A DNA stretch of 64,000 bases. It comes from Heliocidaris tuberculata. Taxonomy: Eukaryota; Echinodermata; Echinoidea; Camarodonta; Echinometridae. The translations under genes and the position numbers were made by a program. The stretch covers positions 16,812,920 through 16,876,919 of the forward strand of contig CM046844.1 in NCBI GenBank assembly GCA_025618425.1. Direction: 5' to 3'. The notes under the pieces were generated by a model that was not told the origin of the DNA, searched no databases, and worked only from the letters and a program-made list of their open reading frames with translations. Shown here piece by piece: positions 23,901 through 31,333 of the stretch; position 1 is the first letter of the stretch, and the number at the start of each line of letters is the position of its first letter.

Positions 23901-26900
23901 ATATCAAATATTCAATAAACTGGAACCCCCTCCTCATTTTCAAAATTCGGATGAGGAACTAGGAATCAATTTTACTTGGCCTAATTATAACAACCAATAT
24001 CTTCCAGATTTTGTGACAAAGTAGAATTTTTTTATCCCCCAACTCTCCACAGTTCTCGCTTGTCTTTCTATGCTGTTTACGATGGACACAGTGGAGACAA
24101 GGCCTCTAAATACGCAGCAGAGACACTCCACAGACATATCATCAACAAATTCCCAAAGACAGAGACAACAAACCAGGACAAGGAGATCAAGAAATGCCTC
24201 ATTGAGACATTCAAGCTCACAGATGATGAGTTTCTCAAGCGGGCTTCATCCAAGTGAGTAGGACCAGTGTTAAACCTGGGCCCTGTTTCATAAAACTTGT
24301 TATCAATAACAAGTTGCAATAACTGTTATAAGCTACTGAAATCCTTGCATCTGATTGGCTGAGAGCAAATTTGTCATAGAAATGTAGCAGTTGTTCCTGA
24401 TAACAGGTCTTATGAAACGGGGCCCTGGTTTAAAGATAAAGTTGAGTTCTAGGCCCTGTTTCATAAAACTTCTTATCAATAACAAGTTACAATAATTGTT
24501 GTCGGCTACTGAAAGCACTGAATTTGATTGTAGCAGTTATTGATAAACAGTTCTATGAAACGGAGCCCTGGTCATGCAATTACTTTGTGGTTACATATGT
24601 AATTATAAAAGTTTTTTTTTCCTTTTGATTAGAATTTTTTCCTTTTAATTTCTCTCTTTTTGTTTCTTCAGCAAGCCAGTATGGAAGGATGGATCTACAG
24701 CAGTCTGTGTTCTAGTGGTGGATAACACTCTCTACATAGCCAACCTTGGGGATAGTAAGGTTCTCTGCAATATAATAATACTAATGATAATGATGATAAT
24801 AAAGATAATAATAATAATGATATAGTACTCAACTAATAACGATACTGATGATAATGATAATAATATAAATAATAATTATGATAATGATGATAATGATAAA
24901 GATAATATAGGTTTTCCCGGCCAATGTCATCATTTGGTCCCTCAAATTACTTTTTCGTGCGTTCAAATTAACGTAAATGTCACTCTCAGACGAATTCCGT
25001 AGTTCAACTTAAAGGGTACCAATCACCAAAAATAATTTTGCTCTGTATGTTAGAGGTTGCATGTCGTTATACTATATTCAAAATATGGGCTTCAAATATT
25101 AATTCTATAAAGAGATATTGCAGTTTTGATTACACTCTCTATAAGTGTAAAAGCGACTCGTGAGTAGACTACTCGACATACCCATACGCGCTTGCCAAGG
25201 TAAAGGCTCGCGCTGAACCAAACTCTGAGTTTGGTTCCGCAAGAGCATTTTCATGTTATCCTTTATTTCCTTCATACTCATTAACTAAACTAAACTAAAC
25301 TGTTGACCTATAGAATACCAGACAATGTTCTTTGAGGTTGATTTTATACTTTCTAGCTGTACACAAATTATTTTTTCAGGTGATTGGTACACTTTAAGAA
25401 TCCAGGCATTCAAATTCAACAACCAGTCAACATAATTCACAAACTGGCATTCAATTTGCAAATTCGAGCACATTTTTAAAAATCCAAGCATTCCAAGTTA
25501 ACACGGTCGGCTTGATGAGCTTGATTCAGGCATTCCATTTCATGTGCAGGCAACCAATTTGCTAATTCGTGCATTCAAGTCAAGTGATGTGGCAAAATTG
25601 GAAAAATAATGGAATCAAAGGGTCAGTCTGTTAACATGAGGAGGGGGCAGGGGTTGGAGGATACAAGTGCGAGTCAGTAGACTATTTTCTTTTGGAAGGT
25701 ATCACTAACATTATTTGCCGTCTATCGTAATTGCGTGTCAGATTCTCATCATCTGGTATTTTTCTGACTTTGAAAGACTAAGATTTGTCACAAGTATCTT
25801 CATATTAGTTAGGAAAATTTAAAGTTTATAGCCTTGTGTTTTTTTATATATTAACTGAAGATAAGGAATATTTGTACTGCAAGTCTGGGGGGCGTTTCAT
25901 CAAGTGTCTTTTCGGTGATTTTTACCAACAAATTTGCTCTCAGCCAATCAGATGCAAGGATTTCAGTAGCTTATAACAGCCATTGAAACTTGTCATTGAT
26001 GACAAGTTTTGTGAAACATGGCCCTGTTAGCTGTATCAAAAGAGGTATGCATTTTTTTGGTCAAAATGAATCTATCAACTTTCAATTTTCCTATTTAATG
26101 TGACGATAAGTCAGAAAAATACACGTACATGTACAATGTTATGACTTTAGAATTTATCACATCGTTACGTTAGATGGCAAATAATGTTGATACCCTCCAA
26201 ACAGATATTCTACAAGCATGTAGCCATAACCGCCATAAGTATATATGAATTATAGAGAGAGAGAGAGACACACACACACACACACACACAATAAATCACT
26301 CCATTAGACACATTATTCTGTGTCTCTCTCTATTTTTAATCTCCGTCGCAGAACTTTATATATATATATTTATATCTTTATATCTTACTATGATTCCGTT
26401 ATTTTGCCAATTTTTTGCCCTTTACATTAAATTGAATGCACGAATTAGCAAATTGGTCGCCCACAAATGAAAATGAATGCTGGAATCAACCTCATCAAGC
26501 CGACCGTGTTAACTTGAATTAGCTGATCTCAAAAAACATGTTTTCGCATTTGAAAATTGAATGCCCATATGTGAGTTTGGTTGACTGGATGTTGAATTTG
26601 AATGCTTGGATTCTTAATTTGAACTATGGAATTGGTCCGAGAGCAACATTTGCGTTAATTTGAAAGCATGGAAAAGGAATTTAAGTAACCAAATTATGAA
26701 ATTGGCCGGGAAAACCTATAATGATAATAATAATCTAGTAATAATTACGATAATGATGATCAGGGGTGGATCCAGGATTTTGTAAAAGAGGGGGCACAGT
26801 GCCGTAAAAGTACACAATAAAGGGGGCAAATTTTGTTGATTGTGTACTTAGGTATGCCAGTTGAGTTTCAAAAGGGGGGCACGTGCCGGTTTTCCCCCTA

Positions 26901-27032
26901 TGCAGATCCGCCACTGATGATGATAATGATAATACTAATGATAATACTGAAAATCATACTAATACTGATAAAAATGACAATAAATATAATAATAATGATA
27001 AAATTGATAATAATATTAATGCTTCTAATTAC

Positions 27033-27127
<95 letters not shown>

Positions 27128-30100
27128 CAGTAGCAGCAGCAGCAGCAGCAGCAGTAGTAGCAGTAATAACTACAACTACTTGTGAATTCATGTTTATTCT
27201 TAGGGATTCAAAGAACCTATCCAGGCAGAGACAGACTGTAATTACCCCCCAAAAAGGTTTTTTCATGAAATCTATTTCCTGAATGGGATTTATGCCCAAA
27301 TAAGTTAAATCATGAGCCAATGACGTCAGTTTAACTGCAGTGCAGCGATTAACCTTCGGGCATTATTCTTAAAGTTATTTTTGAAAAGGTGAAAAAGTTC
27401 TGATTATTATTATTTATGTAATATTGAATGGCCTCGAGTAGGATACAAGGGTATATCGCACGGGCCGATGAGCATATTTCACGAGTCGTCATGACGAGTG
27501 AAATATTTTCAAAGCGAGTGCAATATACCCTTGTCAGTGTCCCACGAAAGAAAAAGCCATTCAGTATTATTATTACCAATTGTATGAAACCTAGTTCCTC
27601 AATTTTTTCACCAGTACATATCCTTTATGTTTTTGTATTAATTTCGACATTAAACAGAGATGGAAAAACATTATTCTGTCCTTACTTAAGCATCTTGCCA
27701 GGGCTGCGCACGTGCATCCATTGTCTTAGCTTAGCGTAATTAACCGCGCGTTCACTTTTCTACCCGTCGCGCGCACCCTAAACCATGAGATATGGAGATA
27801 TATTGCACGGTCATCTGGGTACTTTTTCACAAACCGTGAGATGTTGTTTTAAAATTGCACAGTCATCCGGGCACCCTAAGCCATGAGATGTGGAGATATA
27901 TTGCATGGTCATCTGGGTACTTTTTCACAAACCATGAGATATTTTTTTTAAATTGCACAGTCATCCGGGTACTTATGTGCAAACAATGAGATACACCGAT
28001 TTTTCTGGTTGGCTGAAAACCCTTCATGCAAGAAATATTATTTCTTTGACCATAAAAATGAATACAAGATATACATATACAGAACAAGATAAGACAGAAT
28101 GGCATGTGGGTCAGGGTTTACAAAAGAGAAATTCTTCCCTGTTGCCCATGGGCTTGTGAACCGGCACATGCCATTCCGAGAATTGAGAATAGTAAACTGT
28201 CCCGGATAAGAATAACAATTTTGAACAAAAGTGCAAGCCTGGGCTTAATTTTCCTAATTTCAATTTTTTTTTAATTTCAGTTTTTTGTCCAATATTGGAA
28301 ATTTATATATCAAAATAACTTTACAAACATAAATAAATAACTAGAAATTTAATTCGCCACTGAAGACGAATTAGGTGGTCTGTCTGTCCCTGTGGCAAAT
28401 TGCTTTGTCAGATGTGATAATATTTCTGCAAGATAATATTTCTGCAAGATAATAATCATAATGTTGACGACAATGATGATAAGATGGTCATATAAGTGAT
28501 GACAATGACGATAATGATATATTGATAATGATGATCATAATGACAATAATGATGACAATAACTACGATAACCTCAGTGACATAGCGCCCCTTAAGGTTCA
28601 ATTTTATGGGCGATTTTTTTAAAAAGTGCTTGAAATGGCATAAAACGTGTGCAAAATGAATTTGGGAGGATTTGGAGCTTTTCTAAATTTTGCGTACGCG
28701 CGCGTTTAACGAAATGACTTTGACTGGAATGACAGTGACCTTAACCATGCCAAATATGAAAGAGAAATGACATTTCGTTATGAACATATGACCATAAGTT
28801 GATTTTCACAAAATGGCGCCTGGATGACGTCATGATAACTTCATGACCTTGAAAAAGATGTGGAAACTTGACCTTATTAGGATTGATGACCGACGAAAAT
28901 ATGAAGAAAATTGACTAAGCCAATTTTGAGAAATCAGGATAACGAACTGGACGATTTGATATTGCAGGACATGTGGGAGATTATCCCCTTAGCTTTAATA
29001 CACGACGGAATCATATTGTACACAAACTACTGCACACTACTTTCTAATAGATATAACAAGCAAAATTAGGCAGTTTATTACATCGTTTGTGATGGTATAT
29101 GTTATAATAGTCGAAGAAGATGGTAAAATGAAAGGCAAAAAAAAAAAAAAATGAAAAAAAAAAAAAAAATGGACCCACTGGGAATCGAACCAGGTCGCCG
29201 GAATGGGAGGCAAGTGCTTTACCAATGGACCAAAATATTTCCAATAGAGATAACACGTAAACGATAAACGAACAACGGGATTCTCAAATGACATTTTGTA
29301 GTTAAAAAATGGGCATGATCCCGACATTTGATCAAAAATTGGACGGCACACTTGTGAAACCTTGTAGTCTCAGCTATAACTTACTAAAATTTTGAAGAAA
29401 ATCCAGCAGAAATTACAGAGATACTGCTCAAAGAAGACGGGAATGTAGAATCAAGATTTGAGAAAAAGGCATGTCCCATAGAGAATACACGCAAAATGTG
29501 AAAAATTGACATGCCTCCTTTAATCGCAAAAATACGCCATGATGCCTTTGTCAAAATGAAAAATGGTGGAACTGATCTTGTAGAGAATTGTCTTAGCTAC
29601 AACATATCAAAATTTGGAAGAAAATCGACAACCTATTACTGAAATATTGTCAAATGAATACAAAAATTATGACGTCATTTTTTCAAAATCGAATTTTTGA
29701 GTTCATATGCAAATATAACGGCGTTCCGATCGATCAACCCCCAATTTTTTTTTCATGAATTCCAATCTACAATTTATAGGCTTTCAGAATATGTAAAAAA
29801 ATTGGGGGGTTTGCCATGCTTTCTGACAAGCTATGGCAGATTTTATATAGACATGTTTTTACCACTTTTTACATTATATTGCCCATTGACGCGCGCACGA
29901 ATTTTAAAGTTTGACGCGCGTGTGGCATTATGGAAGGTCGAGAATGACTGTAAATAGTTGGAAATTGTCAAGAATAGTGTAAGGAATACAAACCATGCAA
30001 AAAAGTGGCGTTTTGACGTTCTGTACGCGCTGTGCGCGCGGACGCGCAAGCACAGTAAATTTTGAAATGCTTAAATTGTCCTGAACCGTACTCTTAAAAA

Positions 30101-31295
30101 GTGATCATATAGGACCTGATAACTGACGAAACTTTGAAGAAAATTGACTGAGCAGATTTTGCGGAATCATGGTAACAAGAAATTGCCGGAAAAATAAAAA
30201 TAAATAAATAATAATAAAGAAAATTCTGATGAAATTAAGAGGTGTTCTGTCTTCGACAGACCACCTAAACATATATATATATATATATAGCATGAAATAG
30301 ATATTTATACAGTCGAACATCGTTATAAAGAACACTGTTATAACAAACTCTCATCATAACAAGGTAATTCTGCGGGTCCTGCTTCTTTATATTCTATTGT
30401 TTCTTAGCCCTGATATAACAAGGTTTCAATATAAAGAGGTAATTTCAATGGTCCCAAGGAGTTTGCTATAACGAGGTTCCACTGTACTTAAAATTATTAT
30501 GATTTTTTTTTTATATGTTCTTCTTTATTTCTGTAATTTTTCTGGATCATGTTGAACATTTTATTATTCACTTATTTCTTTTCATAATCATGCAAGTACT
30601 CTAAAATTTCAGTGTAATTGCATGATTATTAAAAGAAATAAAAATTACAGAAATAAAGAAGAACATACAAAAAAAATCATACTTATTTTAAGTATGAATA
30701 TCTATTTTATAATAAAATGCCATATTTGCCTGCTGCATATTTTGGACTTCTCTGTTATACATGTAAAAGTGTAAACAACATTTTTCTTTCTTTCTTTCTT
30801 TCTTTTTTTGTCCAGGCATTCTTGTGTCGCTTCAACCCTGAGAATGAAAAATATCAGTTTATACCTCTCTCGAAGGACCACACTCCAACCCAGTACGATG
30901 AGAGAATGAGAATACAGAAAGCTGGTGGCAATGTAAGGTACTGTTATATGGTACCTTATGGTACCTTATGGTACCTTAAAAAAAAGATTATGTTCTGGTC
31001 AAGATGAAAAATGATTTGTGAGCTTTTTTCATTTTTTGTATGTTAATTTGGAAGAATATCATAGAAGAAATGTCCCTTGAAAAGGATTGCTCTTCAAAAT
31101 AGTGCCCTCATATTCAAAATATGAGAGGAGCTCAAAAGTTTGGACCAAACATTCATGCCACATGTGTGTGTGTGTAGTCCCATATACCCATTTCTGTGTG
31201 CAGGGCATGTGATTTTCTGCATGACCAGTTGGGCCCTGCATATAATGTAGGTAATGCATTTGTTGCTTTTTTATACTTGTTTCTGTTTGTTACTG

Positions 31296-31333
<38 letters not shown>

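Larger units (their letters stand above)
24907..26719. mobile_element. 1.8-kb foldback element with nested MITEs
   Basis: The ends ATAGGTTTTCCCGGCCAAT and ATTGGCCGGGAAAACCTAT are inverse and pairing continues for over 100 bases. Further inward arms also pair: ACACGGTCGGCTTGATGAG near 25502 with its inverse near 26498, and AACATTATTTGCC near 25709 with its inverse near 26175. The left arm carries a TTAA MITE and the centre a chimeric palindromic MITE. It sits within GATAAT microsatellite sequence. Confidence 0.78.

Noticed and set aside
24744..24790. Reading through exon d into V-L-C-N as the true coding sequence
   Set aside because: The frame continues only into AAT/GAT repeat codons and a stop, while exon e supplies the homologous AFLCRF in frame.
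26833..27320. Long frames of Ser, Val or Thr on both strands
   Set aside because: They are translations of the (TAG)n/(CAG)n microsatellite.
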